A DNA stretch of 13,691 bases from an uncultured Eubacteriales bacterium. Its GTDB lineage: Bacteria > Bacillota > Clostridia > Lachnospirales > Lachnospiraceae. Under the pieces are notes generated by a model that was not told the origin of the DNA, did no database searches, and was given only the letters and a program-made list of their open reading frames with translations. The DNA lies in contig ONWK01000248.1 in the NCBI GenBank assembly GCA_900321505.1, forward strand, positions 1 through 13,691, given 5' to 3'. The position numbers were made by a program, and so were the translations under genes. This document shows, piece by piece, positions 6,955 to 13,588 of this stretch (the stretch's first letter is position 1; each line of letters starts with the position of its first letter).

Positions 6955-7515
6955 ATGGAAGATGAAAAGATCGTACAGCTGTACTGGGATCGAAATGAAA
7001 AGGCCATCGAGGAGTCATCGATGAAATATGGATCCTACTGCCGGAATATCGCGCGTAATATCCTGCAGAATGAAGAGGATGCGGAAGAATGTGTAAATGA
7101 TACCTGGCTGAATGCCTGGAACGCAATGCCGCCGCATCGGCCATCTGTTTTACCGACATTTCTGGGGAAGCTGACGAGGAATCTGTCCTTTGACCGTTAT
7201 CGGAAACTCCACCGGGATAAACGCGGCGGACATACCATTGATCTGGTTCTTGATGAGCTGGAGGAACTGGTGTCCGGACAGAATGACCCGGAGAAAAAGT
7301 GGCAGGAGAAAGAACTGACGGAAAACATTAACCGTTTTCTTCTGGACCAGACAGAGGAAAAGCGTACTTTATTCATTCTGAGATACTGGTATGCACTCGA
7401 TATTTCAGAGATTGCGAAGAGAACGGGCCTAAGCAGCAACCGGATTTCAGTGAACCTGAACAGGATCAGAAGCAAACTGAAGATATTCTTACGCGAAAGG
7501 GGATATGAGATATGA
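6955..7515 (+). CDS. ECF-type RNA polymerase sigma factor paired with the serpin gene
   Basis: 186 residues from the ATG at 6955, which is preceded by AAGGAGGTGA at 6940-6949; a GTG at 6937 is in frame but lies before this ribosome binding site and is unlikely to be used. Region 2 covers about 20-85 (YGSYCRNIARNILQNEEDAEE, NDTWLNAWNAMPP, FLGKLTRNLSFDRYRK) and region 4 about 122-180 (FLLDQTEEKRTLFILRYWY, ISEIAKRTGLSSNRISVNLNRIRSKL, the helix-turn-helix). This is the Clostridial ECF group whose partner is usually a membrane protein starting with a short acidic-basic cytoplasmic segment. Its stop overlaps the start of the serpin gene by ATGA, so the two are translationally coupled and probably made in matched amounts, as expected for a sigma factor and its inhibitor. 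Confidence 0.93.
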   Translation: MEDEKIVQLYWDRNEKAIEESSMKYGSYCRNIARNILQNEEDAEECVNDTWLNAWNAMPPHRPSVLPTFLGKLTRNLSFDRYRKLHRDKRGGHTIDLVLDELEELVSGQNDPEKKWQEKELTENINRFLLDQTEEKRTLFILRYWYALDISEIAKRTGLSSNRISVNLNRIRSKLKIFLRERGYEI

Positions 7516-8960
7516 AAAAAGAAGAGCTTTTTGAAGTATTGGGGAACATCGACCCCGAAAGTGTCGAAAAGGCAGGTAAATACCAGACAAAAAAGAAACC
7601 GGCAGTGAAATGGGGATTATGGGCAGGTATTGCTGCTGCAGCCGTGGTGGCAGCGGTTGGAACTGTGATCGCCATAAATACATCAAAGCGTGGAGGATCG
7701 GGAATGACAGGCGAAAGTAATACAAAGGCAGACGTAGTAAAGGTGATGGCTTCTTATCCGGCATCGACCCTGAAGGATCTGAGTCCCGAAAGCTTTATGG
7801 AGGGAAATGCGCACTACGAATGGTTTGAAACTCAGCTTCCCAAAATCGATACAACCAGCAGCCTGGCACCGGGCATGGACAAATATTATTCCTCTGTGAT
7901 GGCAGAACTTCTGAAATCTCAGGATGAGAATACTGTCTGCTCTCCGCTGAATACCTACATTGCTTTCGCCATGCTGGCGGAGGTTTCTGACGGCAATTCC
8001 CGGAAGCAGGTGCTGGACATGCTGGGTGCTTCCGATATGGATACTCTGCGACAGAATGTGAAGGCGCTCTGGGAGAGCAATTATGCGGAAACACCGCTTC
8101 TTACAAGCCTGCTGGGCAACTCCGTGTGGCTGAACAACTCCATGAACTATAACGAGGAAACCCTGAAGCGTCTGGCGGAACAGTATTATGCCTCCTCCTT
8201 CCGGGGTACTCCGGGCTCAGCGGAAATGGATGAGGAACTTCGAAAATGGACGGATGAAAATACCGGAATGCTTCTGACAGAATACACGAAAGATATGTCT
8301 ATGGATCCACGGACAGCTTTGGAACTGGTATCCACCATTTACTACAAGGCACAGTGGCAGGACTATTTCAACGCTGACCAGACCAGAAAAGAGACCTTCC
8401 ACGGAACCAAGGCAGATCAGACAGTAGACATGATGCACATGAGATCACAGCTTTCCGCATTTCAGACAGATACATATACTGCGGTCAGCCTGCCTCTTAC
8501 AGACAGCGGAGCCATGTATTTCTATCTGCCGAAGGAAGGAACTGATATAAATGAACTGGCGGCGGATCCCACGATCCTTCAGATTCTCAGGGAAGACGAA
8601 AAAGCCATCTATCCCGAGGTGAATCTGTCCGTGCCAAAGTTTAAGATCTCCGGCAAACAGGATCTCAAAGACATGCTGGAGAAGCTGGGTGTAACGGATG
8701 TGATGGATCCTGCGAAGGCCGATTTCACTGCTCTCACCACCGCCACAAAGGAACTCTTTCTCAGCAAGGCAGATCATGCGGCTGTAGTTGAGATCGATGA
8801 GAAGGGCGTGACCGCTGCAGCCTACACGGATATGGCTGTCTGTGGAGCAGGCATGCCGCAGGAGACACTTGATTTTGTACTTGATCGTCCCTTCATGTTT
8901 GTAGTGACCGGATGGGACGGATCGGTGCTCTTCACAGGAATCGTGAGAAATATAGAATAA
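7512..8960 (+). CDS. Membrane-anchored serpin with anti-sigma-like N-terminus
   Basis: 482 residues. The N-terminus (1-33, MKKEELFEVLGNIDPESVEKA then KKK) resembles the cytoplasmic segment of membrane partners of this ECF group; a TM helix follows (about 34-55), then a linker and a complete serpin fold (about 115-482) outside the cell. Serpin marks: NTVCSPLNTYIAFAM (141-154), NSVWLNNSMNYNEE (203-216), STIYYKAQWQDYFN (274-287), VSLPL and MYFYLP, VPKFKI with LGVTDVMDPAKADF (392-405), the hinge VEIDEKGVTAAAYT (426-439), and DRPFMFVVTG with VLFTGIV at the end. The hinge has Gly at P15 and small residues at P12-P10, as in inhibitory serpins. The scissile bond should lie near A446-M448; the loop has no Arg or Lys, pointing to elastase-, subtilisin- or chymotrypsin-like targets. 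The only two cysteines are C143 and C444, the latter in the loop. ATGA overlap with the sigma gene supports a role as sigma regulator and protease sensor; that role is inferred. Confidence 0.9.
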   Translation: MKKEELFEVLGNIDPESVEKAGKYQTKKKPAVKWGLWAGIAAAAVVAAVGTVIAINTSKRGGSGMTGESNTKADVVKVMASYPASTLKDLSPESFMEGNAHYEWFETQLPKIDTTSSLAPGMDKYYSSVMAELLKSQDENTVCSPLNTYIAFAMLAEVSDGNSRKQVLDMLGASDMDTLRQNVKALWESNYAETPLLTSLLGNSVWLNNSMNYNEETLKRLAEQYYASSFRGTPGSAEMDEELRKWTDENTGMLLTEYTKDMSMDPRTALELVSTIYYKAQWQDYFNADQTRKETFHGTKADQTVDMMHMRSQLSAFQTDTYTAVSLPLTDSGAMYFYLPKEGTDINELAADPTILQILREDEKAIYPEVNLSVPKFKISGKQDLKDMLEKLGVTDVMDPAKADFTALTTATKELFLSKADHAAVVEIDEKGVTAAAYTDMAVCGAGMPQETLDFVLDRPFMFVVTGWDGSVLFTGIVRNIE

Positions 8961-9022
8961 ATACACGAAAAACATACTAAGTCGCAGGGTGCTGAACAGT
9001 TATACCAGGTATTATAGAACGT

Positions 9023-9047
9023 ATGGGCGGGTGATAAACCCGCCCAT
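9023..9047 (+). terminator. Hairpin terminator after the serpin gene
   Basis: ATGGGCGGGT pairs perfectly with ACCCGCCCAT around the loop GATAA, 62 bases past the serpin stop codon. The following bases (CCTATTTATG) are only weakly T-rich, so termination efficiency is uncertain. The hairpin is symmetrical and could also act on minus-strand transcripts. Confidence 0.65.
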
Positions 9048-9073
9048 CCTATTTATGCATGCATATCAGGTCC

Positions 9074-9092
9074 TGACGGAGGTCTTCCGTCA
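9074..9092. repeat. Small inverted repeat TGACGGA/TCCGTCA
   Basis: Seven-base perfect arms around the loop GGTCT, just after the serpin terminator and inside the relic region. There is no T-tract on either side. Its role is unknown. Confidence 0.35.
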
Positions 9093-9214
9093 TGGCCATC
9101 CTCTTCTTCTGGGTCCGACTGATGCTTCCTGTTCTCTCCTGTACATAACAAAAGTGCATCACACATACTCATTATATGATGTGGGTGTCAAAAGTATCTG
9201 AATGACAGCAAAAT

Positions 9215-9244
9215 GTTCGTTGACAACTGAATATAGTTATGGAT
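9215..9244 (+). repeat. Left terminal inverted repeat of the IS
   Basis: It runs from GTTC through TTGACAACTGAATATA to TTATGGAT and matches the reverse complement of 10963-10992 at 28 of 30 positions. The core 25 bases (9220-9244) have a single mismatch, so the true IS end may be at 9220 rather than 9215. Confidence 0.85.
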
Positions 9245-9304
9245 GATACTGCTTGTGTTTGGTATAATAAAGACAGTAAATTCAATGGTTTGCGAGGTAT
9301 TCAT

Positions 9305-10903
9305 ATGTCATTTGTACCTAATCAGCAGCTGTCTTTATTCAACTCATTTCACTTCCTGTCGGAGCGTAAACAACGCATGTTGGAAAACTCCTGGGCCAAG
9401 GCTTTTTCAGATCATATTTTCCTGAATATTGATGAGTACATTTTTGCTCCCCTATTCAGCGAGAATACTAATTCGCGCCCGAATGCTCCAATAAATGTTA
9501 TCGTTGGAGCACTTATTCTTAAAGAGCTTACAGGCATGACGGATGACGAAATCATTGAGTCTATGGAGTTTGATTTCAGATTTCAATTTGCGCTGCATAC
9601 AATCAGTTTTGAGCAGCAGCCCATAAGTGATAGAAGCTTCAGCAGATTTCGTTCAAGATGTGCTGCATATGAATTGACGACAGGCATTGATCTTATCCAT
9701 CAGTGCATTATATCTCTTTCAAAATATATTTCCGAATATATGAAACTGGACGGCTCTATCAAACGTATGGACAGTATGATGATCGAGGCTAATATCAGGC
9801 GTATGGGAAGGTTAGAACTCCTGTATACTTGTCTATCCAACCTTGTAAATGACATCAAACAAGATGGTTTATTATCGCTCCCTGAAAAGTATGCGCACTA
9901 TCATGATTCAAATGACCGTAACAAAGTCATATATCATGATAGAGAAACATCTACTGCTGATAAGCTTCAAAAAATAATTGATGATGCTATAGAGCTGTTG
10001 CACTTATCTGAAAATAAATACTCAGAATCCAGAGATTATCAGCTTCTTCTTAGAGCGATAAGTGAGCAAACCAAGCCTGATCCGGATGACGATTCAAAAA
10101 GAATTCCCAAAGGAAAAGGAGATTCAATGGATTCATCCGTATTGCAGAATCCTTCAGATCCGGATGCGACATTCAGAAGTAAAGCTGGAAAGAATCACAG
10201 GGGTTACGCTGCAAACATCATCGAAACGGTTGATGAAAATGGATCCGTGATTTCTGATTACCAGTATGATGTAAATACACATAGCGATTCCAGCTTTATA
10301 AAAGAATATCTGGAAGAACTGCCTGAGCAAAAAGAAACAATGGCTATCATCGCGGATGGAGCATATAACAGCGAAGAAATTCAGAAACTTGCATCTAAGA
10401 AGAATGTTGGTGTAATAACCACTGGCTTATCAGGCAAAACACCTAATGAAATACTTGGTAATTTTACATTCTCAGACGACGGTAAAGAAGTTCTTGTATG
10501 TCCTAATGGTTATGCTCCCAAAAGTAATAATTACATTTCACAAACAGGCAACGTCAGAATATCGTTTGATAAAGAGAAATGCATAAACTGCCCGTACAAA
10601 GATAAGTGCAATCCCAAAATCAAAGCCAGAACCGCAAGTAAATATGTTTCAAAGAAAGCCAGCGATCATATCAATCAGATACGAGAGCGACGAAACAATG
10701 AAACATATCAACTTATAGGCCGCATAAGGAATGGTGTTGAAACGATACCTTCCGTAATGCGTAGCAAGTATAATGTTGATAAGATGCCGGTAAGAGGAAT
10801 CCAGAGAACCAGGCAGTTCTTTGGGTTTAAAGTTGCGGCTTCAAACTTCACAAAGCTTTTTCGATACACTAAAGGAATAGAAAAATGCATCTCCTTACAG
10901 TAA
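9305..10903 (+). CDS. IS1182 family DDE transposase
   Basis: 532 residues from the ATG at 9305 (MSFVPNQQLSLF), with GAGGT eight bases upstream; an in-frame upstream ATG at 9239 lies in the terminal repeat and is unlikely. The N-terminal domain (about 20-130, PINVIVGALILKELTGMTDDE, ISDRSFSRFRSR) is the usual IS1182/IS5-type DNA-binding part. The RNase H-like catalytic domain follows, with D156 (MDSMMIEAN), D351 (IIADGAYNSEE) and E479 (NGVETIPSVMRSKY) as the probable catalytic triad. A Cys cluster C399, C426, C429, C435 suggests a zinc ribbon insertion. TATAAT at 9263-9268 with a weak -35 at 9240-9245 may be its promoter. It cuts and joins the IS ends. Length and motifs look complete, so it is probably active. 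Confidence 0.92.
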   Translation: MSFVPNQQLSLFNSFHFLSERKQRMLENSWAKAFSDHIFLNIDEYIFAPLFSENTNSRPNAPINVIVGALILKELTGMTDDEIIESMEFDFRFQFALHTISFEQQPISDRSFSRFRSRCAAYELTTGIDLIHQCIISLSKYISEYMKLDGSIKRMDSMMIEANIRRMGRLELLYTCLSNLVNDIKQDGLLSLPEKYAHYHDSNDRNKVIYHDRETSTADKLQKIIDDAIELLHLSENKYSESRDYQLLLRAISEQTKPDPDDDSKRIPKGKGDSMDSSVLQNPSDPDATFRSKAGKNHRGYAANIIETVDENGSVISDYQYDVNTHSDSSFIKEYLEELPEQKETMAIIADGAYNSEEIQKLASKKNVGVITTGLSGKTPNEILGNFTFSDDGKEVLVCPNGYAPKSNNYISQTGNVRISFDKEKCINCPYKDKCNPKIKARTASKYVSKKASDHINQIRERRNNETYQLIGRIRNGVETIPSVMRSKYNVDKMPVRGIQRTRQFFGFKVAASNFTKLFRYTKGIEKCISLQ

Positions 10904-10962
10904 ATTGTACGAAGAATACCCTGTCTGTCAGCCAAATCTACAGCTAATCTGCAAAATATCCA

Positions 10963-10992
10963 ATCCATAATTATATTCAGTTGTCAAAGAAC
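10963..10992 (-). repeat. Right terminal inverted repeat of the IS
   Basis: It is the reverse-complement partner of 9215-9244, ending TTGTCAAAGAAC. The 59 bases between the transposase stop codon and this repeat contain nothing recognisable. Confidence 0.85.
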
Positions 10993-11020
10993 TCGATATA
11001 TCTCAAAGTCTGATGTTTAT

Positions 11021-12394
11021 TCACCGACTTTTGACACCTACATCATTATATTTTTTTATCAGTTCTCTGTCGCTGATCATCGTGATCCTTCCAGCTTCAT
11101 ACTCACTGCTCACCCATTCATGGATCTTTCTGATCAGCTCATCTGTCTTGGAAAGCGCCTCCATTCCCAGCTTTCTTCGATATTCATTGACCCAGTAAGC
11201 CACTCCGGCAAGACCGGATGCGTTATTCACAGCTACCTTCGGAGGACGGTTCAGGATCGTTTCCGTATCGAAGATATTATAGATCTCAGGATTCTTCATC
11301 ATTCCGTCGGCGTGGATCCCGGCTCTGGTCAGATTGAAATTCTCTCCTACGAAGGGGGTCATGGGCGGAATATCATAACCGGTCTCCTTCTGCAGATATT
11401 CTGCGATCTCCGTGATAGCCTGAGTATTCATGCCGTTCAGATGGCCTCTTAAGGAAGCGTATTCGAAAACCATGGCTTCCAGCGGAACATTTCCGGTTCT
11501 TTCACCGATACCCAGCAGCGAACAGTTGACGGCGCTCGCGCCATACATCCAGGCGGTTGTGGCATTCACAACGCCCTTATAAAAATCATTATGCCCGTGC
11601 CACTCGATCATTTCCGAAGGAACATCAGCATAATGCTGAAGACCGTAAATGATACCGGATACGCTTCGCGGCAGTGCGGCTCCCGGATATGGAACTCCAT
11701 AGCCCATGGTGTCACAGGCCCTTATCTTGATGGGAATACCGCTTTCCTCTGAAAGCTTCATGAGCTCATTGGCAAATGGTACCACGAAGCCGTAGAAATC
11801 GGCTCTGGTGATGTCTTCAAAATGACATCTGGGACGAAGACCCGCTTCTATACATTCCTTAACTATGCCAAGATATTTATCCAGCGCTTCCTTTCTGGTA
11901 AGACCCATCTTGTGGAAAATGTGATAATCCGAGCAGCTTACCAGTATTCCGGTTTCCTTAATTCCAATGGAACGTACCAGCTCGAAATCTTTTTTGCTTG
12001 CGCGGATCCAGGTGGTGATCTCCGGAAATTCATAGCCCAGCTCCATGCATTTTTCCAGCGCTCTCCGATCCTTCTCGGAATACACAAAGAATTCGGTCTG
12101 GCGGATCATCCCTTTCGGTCCGCCGAGCTTGTGCAGAAGCTTATAGATATGCACCATCTGCTCCGTTGTATAAGGGGTTCTGGACTGCTGTCCGTCCCGG
12201 AAGGATGTATCGGTAATGAAGATATCTTCGGGCATATTTTCCGGCACACGGCGATAATTAAAAGCGATCTTCGGAGTTTCCGTGTAAGGGAACATTTCCC
12301 TGAAGAGCTCGGGCTCCGGGGTATCCTGTAACTGATAGATATACGGATCCTGTTCAAGCTTATAGGTCTTATTGCTTAATACGATATCATTCAT
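11021..12394 (-). CDS. Homocitrate/isopropylmalate synthase family enzyme, probably Re-citrate synthase
   Basis: 457 residues with AAGGAG seven to eight bases before the ATG at 12392-12394. It is a DRE-TIM metallolyase that joins acetyl-CoA to a 2-oxo acid. Visible marks: DTSFRDGQQ (62-70) with R66 and metal ligand D67; HGHND (266-270) with ligands H266 and H268; GIGERTGN (295-302) with N302; and AGIHADG with the catalytic H361. The C-terminal part (about 310-457) is helical and lacks the LeuA leucine-binding domain, so feedback by leucine is not expected. CHFEDITRADFYGFVVPF and the extended N-terminus (1-55) recall the Clostridial Re-citrate synthases described in Clostridium kluyveri, which are often labelled isopropylmalate synthase. 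Product could be citrate, homocitrate or isopropylmalate; citrate is my preferred guess. A divergent LysR gene probably controls it. No own terminator is visible before the IS, which begins 28 bases after the stop. Confidence 0.85.
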   Translation of the reverse strand: MNDIVLSNKTYKLEQDPYIYQLQDTPEPELFREMFPYTETPKIAFNYRRVPENMPEDIFITDTSFRDGQQSRTPYTTEQMVHIYKLLHKLGGPKGMIRQTEFFVYSEKDRRALEKCMELGYEFPEITTWIRASKKDFELVRSIGIKETGILVSCSDYHIFHKMGLTRKEALDKYLGIVKECIEAGLRPRCHFEDITRADFYGFVVPFANELMKLSEESGIPIKIRACDTMGYGVPYPGAALPRSVSGIIYGLQHYADVPSEMIEWHGHNDFYKGVVNATTAWMYGASAVNCSLLGIGERTGNVPLEAMVFEYASLRGHLNGMNTQAITEIAEYLQKETGYDIPPMTPFVGENFNLTRAGIHADGMMKNPEIYNIFDTETILNRPPKVAVNNASGLAGVAYWVNEYRRKLGMEALSKTDELIRKIHEWVSSEYEAGRITMISDRELIKKYNDVGVKSR

Positions 12395-12485
12395 ACTGTT
12401 TCTCCTTACTTCTGATAGGTTGATAATTTACCTGTAACTGTTCAGCACCTCCTCTCCGGATGCTGAATAGATATATACTTTACAA

Positions 12486-12514
12486 GTATTAGCACATATT
12501 GTATTATTTGTAAA
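12486..12514 (-). promoter_or_regulatory. Putative sigma-A promoter of the synthase gene
   Basis: On the minus strand TTTACA (12514-12509) and TAATAC (12491-12486) are separated by 17 bases. The predicted start near 12479 gives a leader of about 85 bases, which includes TCAGCA/TGCTGA arms able to form a small hairpin (about 12444-12466). The LysR-type palindrome at 12537-12558 lies at about -58 to -79 relative to this start. Confidence 0.55.
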
Positions 12515-12536
12515 ATAGATAAATCAAATAGCAACT

Positions 12537-12558
12537 ATTCATATAATGAATTATTCAT
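12537..12558. promoter_or_regulatory. Probable LysR operator in the divergent region
   Basis: Three half-sites ATTCAT (12537-12542), ATGAAT (12546-12551) and ATTCAT (12553-12558) form two overlapping palindromes; ATTCATATAATGAAT fits the T-N11-A rule of LysR sites. The centre is about 68 bases upstream of the predicted synthase transcription start, the usual position for LysR activation. A TATAAT at 12542-12547 inside it could be the -10 of the LysR gene itself, which would give autorepression. Confidence 0.5.
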
Positions 12559-12579
12559 AATATTTAAGGAGAATGCCAT

Positions 12580-13428
12580 ATGGATACTGAATCTATCAGA
12601 ACATTTCTTGTGCTTTCCAAAACCAGGAATTATACAAGAGCGGCGGACCAGCTTTTTGTGGCCCAGTCCACAGTGACCAACCGTATAAATGAGCTGGAGA
12701 AGGAGCTTGGATTTGTCCTGTTCCAGCGTACCAACAGAAGTGTTGAGCTGACAGTAAAGGGCGAGAAGTTCAGAGTATATGCCGAGAAAATGATGGAGCT
12801 TACGGAGAATTCACTGGCGGAGATCAACGAGGTTCAGAAATATGACAATTATCTGCGGATCGGCTGCGCGGATTCCATATACGAAGGCCATCTGGCAGAA
12901 CGCATACTTGAGCACAGAAGAACGCATCCGGCGGATTATCTGAAGATATCCATCGGTCTTTCAGATAATCTGCTGGAACAGGTTCAGAATGATATGCTGG
13001 ACGTGGTCTTCACCTATCTTCCTATCAAGAAGAACTCTCTCCACTGCGAGCTTTATAAGCAGGATCAGCTGGTGCTGGTGACCAGAAGCAGAAACAAAAA
13101 GTATAAGGACGGGATCACCGAGGCTCAGCTGCTTGCCGAGAAATACCTGATGTGCAATTTCGCACTTCAGGATGTCGGACAGTATATCCGCAAGCTTTTC
13201 CCGAAGTATCATCAGTTTGAGCTTGAGATCGATGACTGTATGAAGATCGTACCCTTTCTTATGGACAGGGACAACTACACCTTCCTGCCCAGGGATATGG
13301 CGGAGCATTATGTGTCAAAGGGAAAACTAAGAGAAGTCCCGCTGATAGATTTCAACACCCCCGTGATCAACAGCTATATAATTTTCAGGAAAGGATACGA
13401 GGCGATATGCAGGGAGATATTCGGGTGA
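12580..13428 (+). CDS. LysR-type transcriptional regulator
   Basis: 282 residues with AAGGAG seven to eight bases before the ATG. The winged helix-turn-helix is at 1-60 (FLVLSKTRNYTRAADQLF, AQSTVTNRINELEKELG, LFQRTNRSVELTVKG), followed by a linker helix (about 60-88) and an effector-binding domain of the periplasmic-binding-protein fold (about 90-280, YLRIGCADSI at 91-100). The length is near the usual 290-300, slightly short. It is divergent from the synthase gene over a 185-base region holding a LysR-type operator, the classical arrangement in which the regulator activates the neighbour and represses itself. The co-inducer may be a metabolite of the synthase pathway, such as a 2-oxo acid or a product. 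The ligand cannot be read from the sequence. Confidence 0.93.
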   Translation: MDTESIRTFLVLSKTRNYTRAADQLFVAQSTVTNRINELEKELGFVLFQRTNRSVELTVKGEKFRVYAEKMMELTENSLAEINEVQKYDNYLRIGCADSIYEGHLAERILEHRRTHPADYLKISIGLSDNLLEQVQNDMLDVVFTYLPIKKNSLHCELYKQDQLVLVTRSRNKKYKDGITEAQLLAEKYLMCNFALQDVGQYIRKLFPKYHQFELEIDDCMKIVPFLMDRDNYTFLPRDMAEHYVSKGKLREVPLIDFNTPVINSYIIFRKGYEAICREIFG

Positions 13429-13429
13429 C

Positions 13430-13525
13430 ATGTATATAAAAGGCAAAAAAATCCGTATGTTGCTATTATTAATCTTATGCGGATATCCGGGGTGCTCGCT
13501 ATGGATTTTCACCTTGAAATATTAA
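13430..13525 (+). CDS. Possible 31-residue hydrophobic peptide
   Basis: The frame starts at an ATG one base after the LysR stop codon and runs 31 codons to TAA at 13523-13525. It starts MYIKGKKIRMLLLLILCGYPGC, a basic start followed by a hydrophobic run with two cysteines, which looks like a short membrane or signal-type peptide. The ribosome binding site is poor (GGGTGA only three bases away; GGGAG is too far). Its end overlaps the promoter of the tRNA gene. It may well be chance. Confidence 0.18.
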   Translation: MYIKGKKIRMLLLLILCGYPGCSLWIFTLKY

Positions 13526-13542
13526 TTATAAACAACTATAAT
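13514..13542 (+). promoter_or_regulatory. Promoter of the tRNA-Ala gene
   Basis: TTGAAA (13514-13519) and the perfect TATAAT (13537-13542) are separated by 17 bases. The predicted start is near 13549, about 40 bases before the tRNA. This is the strongest sigma-A promoter in the window. Confidence 0.75.
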
Positions 13543-13588
13543 CGAGATAGATATTTATTTAGACCAATGAAAAAATCATGTTAGTTCC

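Larger units (their letters stand above)
8988..9201 (+). pseudogene. Collapsed relic of a second copy of the synthase gene
   Basis: Two pieces match the synthase gene at 11021-12394 in the same order but on the opposite strand. GGTGCTGAACAGTTA (8988-9002), followed by CAGGTA and TTAT, matches the synthase leader (12449-12435 and onward). At 9176-9195 nineteen of 20 bases match the 3' end of the synthase gene, in frame, reading YDVGVKSI then stop where the synthase ends NDVGVKSR then stop. The about 170 bases between show no synthase similarity and hold the hairpins at 9023-9047 and 9074-9092. The GGTGCTGAACAGTTA piece might alternatively be a dispersed extragenic repeat, but the 3' match is hard to explain by chance. 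Confidence 0.45.
9215..10992 (+). mobile_element. Complete IS1182-like insertion sequence
   Basis: The 1778-base element is bounded by 30-base inverted repeats (9215-9244 and 10963-10992) that differ at two positions, and carries one intact transposase gene. The element is visibly more AT-rich than the neighbouring genes. I see no target-site duplication: the bases outside the left repeat (AAAT) and outside the right repeat (TCGA) do not match. It sits 28 bases past the stop codon of the synthase gene, between two inverted copies of that gene's 3' end. Intact repeats and reading frame suggest a recent and possibly still mobile insertion. Confidence 0.88.

Noticed and set aside
8445..8975. 176-codon open frame on the minus strand over the serpin gene
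   Set aside because: It is antisense to an unmistakable serpin sequence and shows no family motif.
8989..9201. 70-codon plus-strand frame after the serpin gene
   Set aside because: Its frame crosses a terminator hairpin and its only recognisable part is the copied 3' end of the synthase gene, so it is treated as a relic rather than a gene.
11822..12331. 169-codon open frame on the plus strand over the synthase gene
   Set aside because: It is an antisense shadow of conserved catalytic-domain sequence, with no start signal.
13451..13484. Hairpin ATCCGTAT/ATGCGGAT after the LysR gene as its terminator
   Set aside because: On the plus strand no T-tract follows. On the minus strand it is followed by seven T, so it could stop leftward transcription, but the loop is long (18 bases) and no leftward gene is visible to its right.
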